Origin: Acidobacteriota bacterium
Lineage (GTDB): Bacteria; Acidobacteriota; Terriglobia; Terriglobales; Acidobacteriaceae
DNA length: 34,649 bases
Reading direction: 5' to 3'
NCBI GenBank assembly: GCA_019241535.1
Contig: JAFAWX010000327.1
Location: forward strand, 1 to 34,649
A program made the position numbers and the translations under genes. Numbering within the stretch: position 1 is the first letter of the stretch; the number at the start of each line of letters is the position of its first letter. Below the pieces are notes generated by a model. That model did no database searches and had not been told where the DNA came from. It saw only the letters and a program-made list of their open reading frames with translations. Shown one piece after another: positions 34,366 through 34,649 of this stretch.

Positions 34366-34649
34366 CGAAAACCGATTTTGCGCAGAAAGGGGCTCCGTAC
34401 CAGGTAAGGTAAGAATCAGGACGGTAAAGAAGTGGGGACAGATTATTGTTTTCGCTTCCGCGATCGTGCCCTGATTTGCCTTCCGCGTTCTTAATGTACC
34501 CGCTAGCGGTTCATTTTGGCACTCTTCAATCGTCCTCCGCTTTCGCACTGGTCATTCTTGACTTAGTCAGGTACAATGAAGCTGCGTTTGATTTAGCGGT
34601 ACCCTGCAATTAGCACCTCCCGCCTAGCGCGTGACCTGCCTGCAGAAGT
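34366..34649. other. Intergenic end of window with a possible dispersed-element remnant
   Basis: No credible gene. The stretch AGTGGGGACAGATTATTGTT (34431-34450) resembles a sequence I associate with REP/transposase-linked repeats in soil bacteria; this is from memory and unverified. A 10-bp palindrome CCGCTAGCGG lies near 34500. TTGACT near 34558 has TACAAT only 8 nt later, which is too close for a normal promoter. Confidence 0.3.

Overview
The window is GC-rich, densely coded bacterial chromosome. Gene content and style suggest an Acidobacteriota genome of the Terriglobia type: a secreted subtilase with a Val-Val-Trp-Gly repeat tail, a PilZ-TM-SPOR protein, a degenerate receiver protein, and a multidomain HD-GYP/GGDEF protein. 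This taxonomic call is an inference from memory of such genomes; no rRNA or other phylogenetic marker was compared. No tRNA, rRNA, CRISPR array or complete insertion sequence was seen.

Layout. 1-1157 (minus): the start of plsX, then rpmF and a DUF177/YceD gene, with a good promoter upstream. 1215-4293 (plus): membrane glycosyltransferase, panC and maf. 4297-5436 (minus): a small tatA and a metallo-beta-lactamase-fold hydrolase. 5551-8131 (plus): a coiled-coil C4-zinc-ribbon protein and an RlmI-like rRNA methyltransferase. 8156-11496 (plus): heat-shock pair hsp20 and clpB, with a near-consensus promoter and a strong terminator between the two genes.

11802-19464 is the most unusual part. Three minus-strand genes encode a sigma54 activator (PAS, AAA+, Fis-type HTH, PilZ-like), a secreted S8 protease ending in ten hexapeptide repeats, and a stand-alone membrane domain. 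Divergent from them is a gene for a protein carrying the same membrane domain fused to HD-GYP, GAF and GGDEF. Sigma54-like promoter elements and palindromes lie upstream of both the protease and the HD-GYP gene. The hypothesis is one signalling module that ties cyclic-di-GMP turnover and an activator to a secreted protease. 19477-23604 (plus): an oligopeptide-type ABC transporter (two permeases, binding protein, one ATPase) starts 12 nt after the HD-GYP gene; its binding protein appears to start at a CTG codon.

23814-26425 (minus): a secreted PIG-L-type deacetylase, an unrecognised protein and a pseudo-receiver. 26696-28193 (plus): a DUF2911-like secreted protein and a zinc alcohol dehydrogenase. 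28262-29806 (minus): a PilZ-TM-SPOR protein with a likely promoter and operator. About 1.4 kb without a convincing gene follows. 31380-34365 (plus) is the rsmG-parA-parB chromosome-partitioning cluster with two perfect parS sites between rsmG and parA, so this end probably lies near the replication origin, although no DnaA-box cluster was found.
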